From a virus: a DNA stretch of 35,889 bases. The position numbers and the translations under genes were made by a program. Shown here in pieces: positions 1 to 7,926 of this stretch (position 1 is its first letter; each line of letters begins with the position of its first letter). The notes under the pieces are model-generated. The model was not told the DNA's origin. It ran no database searches and saw nothing but the letters and a program-made list of their open reading frames with translations. The stretch spans positions 1 through 35,889 of IMG/VR virus record IMGVR_UViG_3300034418_013486; one strand, written 5' to 3'.

Positions 1-1389
1 AATTGGTACATTGATAATCCTCAAAGAGCAAGAAGTAATAATTCAGCTCTATTATTAAAAGACGAAACCACTTTAGAACAATTCGAAAAACTAATGGAAA
101 GCGTAAAGGAATTTGGAGAGCCAGGATTTATTTGGAGCGATTCAACAGAAATGACCTTTAATCCTTGTGTAGAAGTTGGTATGTGGCCTGTTGATGAAGA
201 AACGAACGAGAGTGGATGGCAAGGTTGTAATTTGTCCACGATTAATTGCTCTTCTATTGAAGATGAAAACGATTTTTATGAAAGATGCAAAGCTGCTGCT
301 ATAATCGGCACACTACAAGCTGGTTTTACTAAGTTAGATTATCTTGGGGAAATTAGTTGCAAAATTTTTGCTAGAGAAGCCTTATTGGGTGTTTCATTAA
401 CTGGTATTATGGAAAAGCATGATTTAGTTTTATCAGAAAAAGTACTCAAATCTGGAGCTAAAATTGCTGTGGATACTAACAAGCAATTAGCCAAAAAGAT
501 CGGCATTAATCAAGCTGCTAGAGTAACTTGTTTAAAGCCAGAAGGCACAAGTAGTAGTATGCTTGGTACTAGTTCTGGTATCCATCCACATCACGCTAAA
601 CGATATATCAGACACGTACAGGCCAATGTTTTAGAAGCACCATATCAACACTTTAGAGGTTATAACCCGCAAGCCTGTGAAAAATCTAGTTGGTCAGCAA
701 ATAATACCGACGAAGTAATTAAGTTTCCAATTGAAGTACCAGATGGTGCAAAAACTAAAAATCAATTACCAGCAGTCGATATGCTAGCAGTAGTTAAAGA
801 TGCTCAAAAGAATTGGGTAAATGCTGGAAAAAATAAAAACTTATGTACTCAAGATTATTTAAGCCATAATGTTAGCAACACCGTTACTGTTAAACCAGAT
901 GAATGGGGTGATGTTACCAAATATATCTATGATAATCGCAAATATTTTGCTGGTATTAGTCTAATTCCACAAAGCGGAGACAAAGATTATCCCCAAGCTC
1001 CATTTACTACTGTTTACACAAGCAGAGAAATTGTCAAAGAATACGGCGATGCTGCTTTATGGTGTTCTGGATTAATAGAATTAGCACTAAATGCTTTTGA
1101 TAGAAATCTCTGGGCCGCTTGTGATTATGTCGCTTTCGATCAAGCAAAACCAGAAGACGACGAATCAAAACTTAAATTCATCATGAAAATGAAAAATTTT
1201 GCTGGTAAATATTTTGACGGAGATATTAGGCGTCTAACATATTGCATGAAAGATGTATATAATTGGAAAGTTTATTGTGATTTATTCAATAGTTATAAAA
1301 AAGTTGACTATACACAACTAGTAGAAACAGAGGATAATACAGCAGGAATAGAGGAAGTTAGTTGTGCTGGTGGTGCATGTCTAATTTGA
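1..1389 (+). CDS. nrdJ: Class II (adenosylcobalamin-dependent) ribonucleotide reductase, 3' part
   Basis: Reduces ribonucleotides to deoxyribonucleotides using coenzyme B12, supplying dNTPs for phage replication. The frame is open from base 1, so the 5' part lies outside the window; the first internal ATG is at 94 but homologous-looking sequence begins before it. Visible signatures: NPCVE (Cys codon 166-168, Glu codon 172-174), the active-site Cys/Glu pair of RNRs; GCNLS (Cys codon 226-228), the partner redox Cys; PEGTSS and GTSSGIHPHHAKRYIRHVQ, typical of monomeric RTPR-like class II enzymes; and a C-terminal CAGGAC pair that shuttles electrons from thioredoxin/glutaredoxin. No intein or frameshift is seen. 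It leads directly into the phoH-like gene. The symbol follows common phage usage; rtpR would be the alternative. Class assignment is by motif recognition and is strong. Confidence 0.93.
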   Translation, partial: NWYIDNPQRARSNNSALLLKDETTLEQFEKLMESVKEFGEPGFIWSDSTEMTFNPCVEVGMWPVDEETNESGWQGCNLSTINCSSIEDENDFYERCKAAAIIGTLQAGFTKLDYLGEISCKIFAREALLGVSLTGIMEKHDLVLSEKVLKSGAKIAVDTNKQLAKKIGINQAARVTCLKPEGTSSSMLGTSSGIHPHHAKRYIRHVQANVLEAPYQHFRGYNPQACEKSSWSANNTDEVIKFPIEVPDGAKTKNQLPAVDMLAVVKDAQKNWVNAGKNKNLCTQDYLSHNVSNTVTVKPDEWGDVTKYIYDNRKYFAGISLIPQSGDKDYPQAPFTTVYTSREIVKEYGDAALWCSGLIELALNAFDRNLWAACDYVAFDQAKPEDDESKLKFIMKMKNFAGKYFDGDIRRLTYCMKDVYNWKVYCDLFNSYKKVDYTQLVETEDNTAGIEEVSCAGGACLI

Positions 1390-1411
1390 CTTTATTTCGA
1401 AAGGTATAAAT

Positions 1412-2119
1412 TTGAGAAAAAATAAAAAGAAAAAAATAATAGATGCTACTAATTCAATCGTTCTTCATCCTGCATATAAAAATAGATTAAAACCCAGAAC
1501 ACCTAATCAACATGATTTTATACGCACAATAGCTGAAAACACTATCACATTTTGCCAGGGTGTTGCCGGTAGTGGTAAAACTCATATTGCGGTAGGTATG
1601 GCGTTGGAATATTTATTAGAAGATAAAGTTGAAAAAATTATTATAACCAGACCTGTGGTAGAGTCTGGAGAAAGATTGGGTTTTCTACCAGGAACAGCAG
1701 AAGAAAAACTTCACCCGTATTTATTACCAATATTAGATGAAATAGCCTATTTTATACCTATGAGCCAATATGGCATGCTAAAAACTCAACATAAAATAGA
1801 AGTGATTCCTTTAGGGCTTATGAGAGGTAGAAATTTCCATAATTCTTTTGTTGTGGCTGATGAGTGTCAAAATGCCTCATATGATCAATTAAAAATGCTA
1901 TTGACTCGTATTGGAAATGAGAGTAAAATGGTTCTAACGGGAGATACAAGCCAATCAGATCTATATAAAAATATGAGAGGTGGTTTTACTAAATTAATCA
2001 ATGGATTATCTAATTTAGAAGATGTAGGCATTGCTCATTTGCTCAATTCTGACATTGTTAGAAATCCTATTATTGGCAAAATATTATTACGTTTAGAACA
2101 AGTAGAACATGAACAATAA
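1412..2119 (+). CDS. phoH: PhoH-like P-loop ATPase
   Basis: A 235-residue PhoH-family ATPase, very common in large phages; the family has a helicase-like RecA fold, and its role in phages is not settled (RNA/DNA metabolism during infection is usually suggested). Walker A GVAGSGKTH is at residues 50-58, Walker B VVADECQ with D150/E151, and the family motif LTGDTSQSD around 175-183. The start is TTG at 1412, preceded by AAAGG about 7 bases upstream; no ATG gives a full-length domain. It lies 22 bases after the ribonucleotide reductase gene and overlaps the next gene by 11 bases, indicating an operon. The length is that of a single PhoH ATPase domain, without the N-terminal PIN domain found in some bacterial homologues. 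Confidence 0.92.
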   Translation: MRKNKKKKIIDATNSIVLHPAYKNRLKPRTPNQHDFIRTIAENTITFCQGVAGSGKTHIAVGMALEYLLEDKVEKIIITRPVVESGERLGFLPGTAEEKLHPYLLPILDEIAYFIPMSQYGMLKTQHKIEVIPLGLMRGRNFHNSFVVADECQNASYDQLKMLLTRIGNESKMVLTGDTSQSDLYKNMRGGFTKLINGLSNLEDVGIAHLLNSDIVRNPIIGKILLRLEQVEHEQ

Positions 2120-2687
2120 AAATTATAAATGCTTATTGTTAAATGCTGATTTCACTCCTTTATCCGTCATACCTTGGAAAAGGGCAATCGTATGGCAAAT
2201 TAAGTATAAAAACGATAAAAATTATGCTATAGATATTATCGACTTTTATAAAAATGATTATATTATTGGAACAAAAAATAAAAAATATCCAATACCAGCA
2301 GTAGCAATAACTAAAAAATTTTTCCGTAGTAATAAACAAAACTTAACATTTTCTCGTAAAAATATTTTTATTAGAGATAACTACACTTGTCAATATTGTG
2401 GTATTAAATTCGACTATAATAGCCTCACATATGATCACGTTATACCAAAGTCAATATGGGATTATAATTATTCTCCAACGTGCTGGACAAATATAGTAAC
2501 TGCTTGTATGGCATGCAACAGAAAAAAAGGAAATAAAACACCTAAAGAAGCTAAAATGCCTCTTAAAAATTTGCCAATAGTTCCATCTAAGAGTTATAAA
2601 TACTTGGCTGTCTCTCAACATTTATCTACTATGAAAGATAGAATGCCCCAAGAATGGAAAATATACTTGCCCAAATCATATTTATAA
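2109..2687 (+). CDS. HNH endonuclease
   Basis: A 192-residue HNH nuclease. The nuclease core occupies about residues 85-145: CQYC (C94, C97) and CMAC (C133, C136) form a structural zinc site, DH (D109, H110) is the first HNH strand, and N128 and the NRKKGNKTP segment complete the beta-beta-alpha metal fold. The N-terminal part beginning with LLNADFTPLSV and W23 is the conserved lead-in of a widespread bacterial/phage HNH family, so this is not obviously a classic intron-borne homing enzyme. It could be a free-standing homing endonuclease, a processing nuclease or a host-DNA nuclease; sequence alone does not decide. The start overlaps the phoH end by 11 bases. Confidence 0.88.
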   Translation: MNNKNYKCLLLNADFTPLSVIPWKRAIVWQIKYKNDKNYAIDIIDFYKNDYIIGTKNKKYPIPAVAITKKFFRSNKQNLTFSRKNIFIRDNYTCQYCGIKFDYNSLTYDHVIPKSIWDYNYSPTCWTNIVTACMACNRKKGNKTPKEAKMPLKNLPIVPSKSYKYLAVSQHLSTMKDRMPQEWKIYLPKSYL

Positions 2688-2693
2688 TCAATA

Positions 2694-3044
2694 ATGCCAA
2701 CATACACATACTATTGTTTTGAATGCGATAAACCATTTGAAATTTTTTCTAGCATATCAGAATATAAAGAAGTAGTAGAATGTCCTAATTGCAAAAAGAC
2801 TGAATACGTTAATAGATTATATTGTGCTGACGTCCAAACTCAGTTTATGTCGGTCAAAAAATCAGACAACGAATTAAAAACATTAGGTGATCTAGCTATG
2901 AGAAATACAGAAAGAATGAGCGAAGACGAAAAGACCAGTTTGTATATGAAACATAATTCATATAAAGAAAATAAAGAAGAAAGCAAGCCATTGCCAAAAG
3001 GTATGAGTAGATTAAAAAAGCCGCCTAAAATAAAATGGAGATAA
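2694..3044 (+). CDS. FmdB-type zinc-ribbon protein
   Basis: A 116-residue protein starting MPTYTYYCFECDKPFE and continuing to CPNC around residues 32-35; this CxxC...CxxC zinc ribbon with a Tyr-rich first strand is the signature of the FmdB regulatory domain family (small putative regulators or nucleic-acid binders). After about residue 50 the protein is charged and probably disordered, ending in a basic, Pro-containing tail (RLKKPPKIKWR), compatible with DNA or RNA binding. It starts 7 bases after the HNH gene and is followed 2 bases later by the next start. Exact role unknown. Confidence 0.8.
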   Translation: MPTYTYYCFECDKPFEIFSSISEYKEVVECPNCKKTEYVNRLYCADVQTQFMSVKKSDNELKTLGDLAMRNTERMSEDEKTSLYMKHNSYKENKEESKPLPKGMSRLKKPPKIKWR

Positions 3045-3045
3045 T

Positions 3046-3438
3046 ATGAACATTAGCGATCAACATATATTTAACATTGACCGAGAAAAGGCTAAAATAG
3101 AGCCTATAACAGAATACTACACTATTATTGGAGATCAAGATTATATAGACGAAGATAATAATCCAAGATTAGAAAAAGATACTGAAAAAACTTTGGCAAA
3201 AAAAATTATTGGAGAAAACAATAAAGCTAAATTTTTGATTAAAATGAACTCTGACGGCAAATTTCACAATCCAACAAATATACATTCAAAACAAAAATTA
3301 ACTAGTGGGTTTTTAGATAAAAAATGTAAAAGTCCAAAATTTAAAAATGTTACATTTAGTGTTTTTAATATGTATATGAAATTTTTAAAAACAAAAAATT
3401 TATCCTGGTTATATAACGCAGATAGGGAGGCAGAATGA
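3046..3438 (+). CDS. Unrecognised phage protein, 130 aa
   Basis: I do not recognise this family. The product is 130 residues, charged, without signal peptide or membrane segment, with acidic N-terminal and lysine-rich C-terminal halves. The C-terminal part (about residues 95-125, KFKNVTFSVFNMYMKFLKTKNLSWLY) looks folded and helical, while the first half looks loop-rich. A GGAG ribosome-binding site at the end of the FmdB-like gene supports the ATG, and the stop overlaps the next start by four bases (ATGA), so it is surely translated within the operon. Its place ahead of the recA-like gene suggests a link to DNA metabolism, but that is only context. Confidence 0.72.
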   Translation: MNISDQHIFNIDREKAKIEPITEYYTIIGDQDYIDEDNNPRLEKDTEKTLAKKIIGENNKAKFLIKMNSDGKFHNPTNIHSKQKLTSGFLDKKCKSPKFKNVTFSVFNMYMKFLKTKNLSWLYNADREAE

Positions 3439-3788
3439 TGAAGAGATTAAATAAAACACATAAATACGCTATACAGTGGTTATATAGTCAAAAGCACTCA
3501 ATAGAAGAAATTGTTACAGAATTAAATATACCTAAAAATTTGGTGGTTTCATGCTTAGAAAAAAACCAAAACGTAGACAACAGCAATAATAATATTAAAG
3601 AAGGCTCTAGTTCTACTAAGGGTAACAGCAGCAAAAATCTAATGATCAATAAAACATCTGTTAAGAAAAACAATAGTGTTATGATCATGACAAAAGAAGC
3701 GTCGATGTTAAACGACGAACAGAAAAAAGATAATATTAAGTCCAAGAAAAAGGCAACTGAAGAATCAATTTTTAGACCAAATAAATGA
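3435..3788 (+). CDS. Small protein with N-terminal helix-turn-helix-like segment
   Basis: A 117-residue protein. Residues 1-45 resemble a sigma-like or resolvase-like helix-turn-helix (KYAIQWLYSQKHSIEEIV followed by LNIPKNLVVSCLEK), a pattern in which phage proteins read short DNA sites. Residues 46-117 are Asn/Ser/Lys-rich low complexity and likely disordered. Strong Shine-Dalgarno GGGAGG sits just upstream (3425-3430); two adjacent ATGs (3435, 3438) are possible. It overlaps both neighbours by four bases, so translation is coupled. The HTH call is a pattern reading, not a proven fold; the protein might equally be an adaptor. Confidence 0.68.
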   Translation: MMKRLNKTHKYAIQWLYSQKHSIEEIVTELNIPKNLVVSCLEKNQNVDNSNNNIKEGSSSTKGNSSKNLMINKTSVKKNNSVMIMTKEASMLNDEQKKDNIKSKKKATEESIFRPNK

Positions 3789-4216
3789 AAAAATATCCAT
3801 CAAAATATTCTAATGGAAAAGATGTAACGGCAGCTCAATATATAACCGAAATGATTTGCGAAAGATTAGCAAAAAAAGAAAAAAAAGATTTACATTATAG
3901 GTTTTGGCTGTCTAAAGAATGGGAAAAACAGTATAAAGGACAAATAGGACAAGCGAATAAATTACTAAAAAAATATGACGCTAAAGACATAATAAATGCA
4001 TTGTTGTCTAAGGCAGGATCAAAAATTTATTCCTTGCGAGCGCCTCATCTTTGTGGTATCATAGATAAATACATATCGTCTAAACCCAAACAAACAACAA
4101 CACAAAAAAAAGAAATCGAAAGACATCTATTTGATGTTGGTATACAGCATAAAAAAGATAAAAAAAATGTACTAGACCTTTTAAAGGATATAGATAATGG
4201 TAGCAATACAAGATAG
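3785..4216 (+). CDS. Unrecognised helical basic protein upstream of recA
   Basis: A 143-residue, Lys-rich, mostly helical protein. The middle (about residues 38-95) has a distinctive pattern, FWLSKEWEKQYKGQIG then LLKKYDAKDIINALL, then IYSLRAPHLCGIID, which I associate with small phage proteins of unknown function next to recombinase genes. No zinc site, P-loop or membrane segment. It overlaps the preceding gene by four bases and the recA-like gene by 20 bases. A role as a loader or accessory for the recombinase or replisome is possible but unproven. Confidence 0.7.
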   Translation: MKKYPSKYSNGKDVTAAQYITEMICERLAKKEKKDLHYRFWLSKEWEKQYKGQIGQANKLLKKYDAKDIINALLSKAGSKIYSLRAPHLCGIIDKYISSKPKQTTTQKKEIERHLFDVGIQHKKDKKNVLDLLKDIDNGSNTR

Positions 4217-5201
4217 TATAAAAAAAGACTTTGGTGCTGGCATCATGTTAAATGCTAATAGTATTATAGACAAAAAAACTATTACCATACCAGTAAGTCC
4301 AGCATTAGATTTAATTTTAAATGGAGGAATTCCAGAAGGAAGTTTTGTTGTCTTGACAGGTCAGCCGAAATGTGGTAAGACTACTACTAGTCTAGACTTT
4401 GCTGCTACTGCACAGAAAGAAGAATATTCAGCAGAACAACCCCGAACTGTATATTATTTAAATATCGAAGGAAGACTTAAAAAAAGGGACCTAGAAGGAA
4501 TACCTGATCTTGATCTTGATAGATTTAATATCATTGGGTCGCAGACAGGGAAAATACTTCATGCCGAAGAATATCTACAAATAGCAGAAAGAATTATTAA
4601 TGAGGATCCAGGATGTGTTATGATCATCGACTCTTATTCTGCTCTATGCACAGAGGCTGAAATTACTAGCGATATGAATAAAATGCAAAGAGCGGACGGA
4701 GCCAAATTATTAGCAAAATTTTGTAGAAAAGTAGCAAATGTGATACCAGTAAATCGCAATATTGTTATTGGTATTACTCATTTGATGGGTAATCCAACAG
4801 GCTATGGTGCAGAATTTAAAGAGAAAAGCGGACAATCTATCGCATACCAAACAGACATTAAGTTAAGAGCCAAATCTTATAAGCCGTGGCTTTTAGGTAC
4901 AGACAACACCCAAATAGGGCAGCAAGTAGAGTGGCAAACTATATGCTCTGCATTAGGGCCGCCAGGAGGCAATATTACGTCTTTTATTAGGTATGGTAAA
5001 GGTATAGACAAAGAAACAGAGCTAATCAATTTATCTGTGGATTTGGGTTTGATAAATAAAGGTGGAGCTTGGTATAGTTTGAGTTTTCTAGATGACAAAA
5101 CTAAATTCCAAGGCACAGAAAAAGTTAGAAATTTTTTGATAGAAGACAAAGAAGCATTTAAACAGCTATATGAATCAGTCAAGCAAACTATGGGTGTATA
5201 A
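4197..5201 (+). CDS. RecA/UvsX-like recombinase
   Basis: A 334-residue RecA-fold strand-exchange ATPase. Walker A GQPKCGKTT is at residues 55-63, the catalytic Glu lies in LNIEGR (E91, matching the E96 position of E. coli RecA), Walker B VMIID ends at D145, and the ITHLMGNPTGYGAEFKEKSG stretch around 193-212 corresponds to the strand before and the DNA-binding loop L2. It would coat ssDNA and catalyse homologous pairing for recombination-dependent replication and repair. It is shorter than bacterial RecA and lacks the acidic C-terminal tail, as in phage UvsX-type proteins. Its Vsr-like and UvsY-positioned neighbours fit a recombination module. Confidence 0.92.
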   Translation: MVAIQDSIKKDFGAGIMLNANSIIDKKTITIPVSPALDLILNGGIPEGSFVVLTGQPKCGKTTTSLDFAATAQKEEYSAEQPRTVYYLNIEGRLKKRDLEGIPDLDLDRFNIIGSQTGKILHAEEYLQIAERIINEDPGCVMIIDSYSALCTEAEITSDMNKMQRADGAKLLAKFCRKVANVIPVNRNIVIGITHLMGNPTGYGAEFKEKSGQSIAYQTDIKLRAKSYKPWLLGTDNTQIGQQVEWQTICSALGPPGGNITSFIRYGKGIDKETELINLSVDLGLINKGGAWYSLSFLDDKTKFQGTEKVRNFLIEDKEAFKQLYESVKQTMGV

Positions 5202-5204
5202 ATA

Positions 5205-5606
5205 ATGCAAGTTCTGGATCTTGATGGCAACAGCTCATATTGGCACATTAAAGGAAATTTAAATAAAACAAATATCAAAAAGTCTAGTTATCATGTTCAG
5301 GCTAGAGAGCTAATTAAAACAATATATCCAACTATGCAAATATTGGAAGAGGTTCCAATACATACTAGGAAATCAGAAATTTTATATTTAGATTTCTATA
5401 TACCTTTAAATAAAAAATGTATAGAAGTTCATGGAGAACAACATTATAAATTTACCCCATTTTATCATGCTAATCAATTGTCTTTCTTAAGATCAAAAAA
5501 AAGAGACAAAGATAAAAAAGAGTGGTGTGAAAACAATGGTATATTATATATCGAATTACCATTTGATCAACAAGAACAATGGGAGCAAATAATTGAAAAC
5601 TACTAG
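5205..5606 (+). CDS. Vsr-like / PD-(D/E)XK-fold endonuclease
   Basis: A 133-residue putative nuclease. Signature residues: E35 in the first helix, D63 in YLDFYIP, E74-V-H76 with GEQHY (Q79, H80, Y81), and RDKDKKEWCENNGI beginning at R100. This E...D...ExHxxQHY...D layout is that of Vsr-type very-short-patch repair nucleases and the related phage endonucleases. It starts three bases after the recA-like gene and overlaps the next gene by 14 bases. A role in processing recombination intermediates is plausible from position; a stand-alone homing nuclease is the alternative, although no NUMOD or HTH DNA-targeting region is present, unlike the enzyme at 20117-20917. Confidence 0.75.
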   Translation: MQVLDLDGNSSYWHIKGNLNKTNIKKSSYHVQARELIKTIYPTMQILEEVPIHTRKSEILYLDFYIPLNKKCIEVHGEQHYKFTPFYHANQLSFLRSKKRDKDKKEWCENNGILYIELPFDQQEQWEQIIENY

Positions 5607-6081
5607 TGAACAAGTTCAACAATGGGACAAAGTTTTAGATGAATACGAAAACTCTATAGGTTTGGGACAATACAATAATCTGCAGGGTTTTAGTGAATCT
5701 GAATTAAATGAATATTTTTCTATGAATCGTGACGCTATCGAAAAATTAACCCCAGAAGATTGCGCACAAATAGCATACAGATTAGCCCAATATGCTTTAT
5801 TTTTACAGAGAACTTTAAATAGAGAAATAGCCAGACATAATTGGGCAGAAGAAACTATTAAGCATACCATAGCTGATGAACTTAACAACTATAAGGGTTA
5901 CGGATTTTTAGAAAAATCATTACAAGCTATTAAATATAATGAGAAGGCCACAGCATTGTACAAAATACAAAAATATGCCAAACAAAGAATGGATAGGCTT
6001 TCATATTTAGCCAATAATATTAAAAACTTATCAGATGTTATCTTAACAGTACAAAAAACCAAGGTGAAACATGGCACTTGA
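5593..6081 (+). CDS. Helical conserved phage protein, UvsY-positioned
   Basis: A 162-residue, almost wholly alpha-helical protein. The start is TTG at 5593, with GGGAG at 5581-5585 seven bases upstream, nested in the end of the preceding gene. Residues 30-60 contain SMNRDAIEKLTPEDCAQIAYRLAQYA, followed by a long helical stretch (LQRTLNREIARHNWAEETI), a NNYKGYGF turn, and a terminal helical pair ending LSYLANNIKNLSDVI. The long-helix/turn/long-helix layout and the position just downstream of a RecA/UvsX gene resemble UvsY recombination mediators, which load UvsX on SSB-coated DNA; identity is not shown by motif and this remains a hypothesis. Confidence 0.68.
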   Translation: MKTTSEQVQQWDKVLDEYENSIGLGQYNNLQGFSESELNEYFSMNRDAIEKLTPEDCAQIAYRLAQYALFLQRTLNREIARHNWAEETIKHTIADELNNYKGYGFLEKSLQAIKYNEKATALYKIQKYAKQRMDRLSYLANNIKNLSDVILTVQKTKVKHGT

Positions 6082-6448
6082 CAAAGACGATATTAAGCAA
6101 TTAATAGCAATACTTCAAAAAGGATTATCTGACGAAGATGAGACAGAAACTCAAGACGAAGTACAAAAAGAGGAAAACGGATTTTCGAATATCAAAACCA
6201 AAACAAGCAAAATTCAACATAATACTACTAATAAATTTTTAGAATTAGGTTTTGACAGATTGCATAAAGAAGATATTGCTATAGATAAAGCTTTACAAAA
6301 AAATCCTCCTACCCCAAGGAGACGAAAACTATCTACAATAAATGTAAGATGCAGGGTGTGCGGCAAGCAAGAATCTATCAGTTCTTCTTTATTATATGAA
6401 TCGTCAGATAGATATAAATGCAATAAATGTTGCGCTTCTCCAGGGTAA
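6071..6448 (+). CDS. Zinc-ribbon protein, 125 aa
   Basis: A small protein of unknown function with three parts: an N-terminal helix, an acidic then Lys/Gln-rich linker, and a C-terminal zinc ribbon, CRVC at about 94-97 and CNKC/C at about 115-119. The segment NPPTPRRRKL before the ribbon is basic. AAGGTG just upstream of ATG 6071 gives a good ribosome-binding site; the start overlaps the preceding gene by 11 bases. The architecture suits a nucleic-acid-binding adaptor in the helicase/recombination module; no enzymatic motif is visible. Confidence 0.72.
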   Translation: MALDKDDIKQLIAILQKGLSDEDETETQDEVQKEENGFSNIKTKTSKIQHNTTNKFLELGFDRLHKEDIAIDKALQKNPPTPRRRKLSTINVRCRVCGKQESISSSLLYESSDRYKCNKCCASPG

Positions 6449-6459
6449 TTAATCAAATT

Positions 6460-7926
6460 ATGATACTATCAGATCCATCAGCGGAAAGAGCATTATTATC
6501 TACTATATGTAAATATGGCGATAAGATTTTCTTAGAAATTTCAGATTTAGTTTCAGAAAATACCTTTACTATAGATAGCAATAAAATAATATTTTCTTGC
6601 TTAAAACATATTTTAGAAAAAAATTCAAATACTACTATTGATATAGGTATAATATATTCAGCGTCTAAAGATCTTGGATTAGATAAGATTCTGCAAAAAA
6701 AAGAAGAAACTCAACACCTAAAAGCTATTCTAGATTTTCCAGCAAACGAATCGAACGCAATAACATTTGCTGCGAAAATCAAAAAATTAGAAATAGCGAG
6801 AAAATTATATTCAAAATTAGAAGATACTAAAGATAAAGTTTTGCAGGTTTGCGGAACAGAAAGTATCACCGAAATACTTAGTATAGCTGAAGATAGTTTA
6901 TTTGATTTTTCTGCTAATTTAACAGATACAGATAATTCGCCTTCTCATGTGTCAAATGGTCTTGATGACTATATAAATAATCTTATAGAAAATCCTATTA
7001 ATCAAGTAGGCATATCTACAGGATTTCCAGCATATGATTCTGCCATTGGAGGAGGACTAAGAAAAAGCACTATTAATGTCATAGCCGCTAGACCAAAAAC
7101 CGGAAAAACTTTATTAGCAGATAATATGGGTTTTCATATAGCTAATAAATTAAAAATACCCGTATTAAATCTAGATACAGAGATGACAAAAGAAGACCAT
7201 CTTAACCGTTTAATAGCTATGATTACAGAAATAGAAATATCTAAAATAGAAACTGGTAAATTTACAGAATCTACAATAAATAATGAAAAAGTCAATAAAG
7301 CAATTCAAGAGCTAAAAGATACACCCTTGTTTTATAAACCAATACCGGGTAAGCCATTTGAAGAACAATTATCTATTATGAAGAGATGGCTGATAAAAGA
7401 GGTGGGTTTAAATACTGATGGCACCGCTAAGCCATGCGTTATATTTTATGATTATCTAAAACTAATGGATACACAAGGCATGTCTCAAGACATGAAAGAA
7501 TATCAGGTTCTAGGTTTTATGATGACAAGTTTACATAATTTTGCATGTAAATATAAAGTGCCGATTGTCGCATTTATACAGTTAAATCGTGATGGAATTA
7601 CTAAAGAAACAACCGATACAGCTTCTGGTTCGGACAGAATTATTTGGCTATGTAGTAATTTCTCTATATTTAAAAGAAAAACAGATGAAGAAGTAGCTGA
7701 AGATGGAGCCAGTTCTGGTAATAGAAAACTTATACCAGTAATTAGTAGGCATGGTCCTGGCATAGAAGACAATGATTATATAAATTGTCATATGAGAGGT
7801 TGGTGTGCTAAAATAACGGAAGGTAAAACTAGGATAGAAGTAGCAAATTCAGGGAGTTTTACACAATCAAATGACGACTCATTTAATGTCGAAACATCCG
7901 AAGATGAAAAAATCGACTTCATTTGA
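6460..7926 (+). CDS. DnaB-type replicative helicase
   Basis: Hexameric 5'-3' fork helicase. The start at ATG 6460 gives 488 residues beginning MILSDPSAERALLSTI, which matches the usual DnaB N-terminus (P-x-s-x-E-x-x-LL); an in-frame ATG at 6427 would add 11 residues but has no ribosome-binding site. The N-terminal domain runs to about residue 155, and a RecA-fold motor follows with Walker A AARPKTGKT at 209-217, the LNLDTEM strand after it, a CVIFYDYLKLM Walker B and VPIVAFIQLNRD (arginine-finger/sensor region). No intein. It overlaps the primase gene by up to 56 bases, consistent with a helicase-primase pair. Confidence 0.9.
   Translation: MILSDPSAERALLSTICKYGDKIFLEISDLVSENTFTIDSNKIIFSCLKHILEKNSNTTIDIGIIYSASKDLGLDKILQKKEETQHLKAILDFPANESNAITFAAKIKKLEIARKLYSKLEDTKDKVLQVCGTESITEILSIAEDSLFDFSANLTDTDNSPSHVSNGLDDYINNLIENPINQVGISTGFPAYDSAIGGGLRKSTINVIAARPKTGKTLLADNMGFHIANKLKIPVLNLDTEMTKEDHLNRLIAMITEIEISKIETGKFTESTINNEKVNKAIQELKDTPLFYKPIPGKPFEEQLSIMKRWLIKEVGLNTDGTAKPCVIFYDYLKLMDTQGMSQDMKEYQVLGFMMTSLHNFACKYKVPIVAFIQLNRDGITKETTDTASGSDRIIWLCSNFSIFKRKTDEEVAEDGASSGNRKLIPVISRHGPGIEDNDYINCHMRGWCAKITEGKTRIEVANSGSFTQSNDDSFNVETSEDEKIDFI

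Noticed and set aside
4352-4390. TTGACA inside the recA gene as a promoter
   Set aside because: The sequence 17 bases downstream does not match a -10 hexamer, and it lies within coding sequence.
4877-5278. 133-codon open frame on the - strand over the end of recA
   Set aside because: Antisense to the RecA-like gene whose motifs are clear; no ribosome-binding site or recognisable product.
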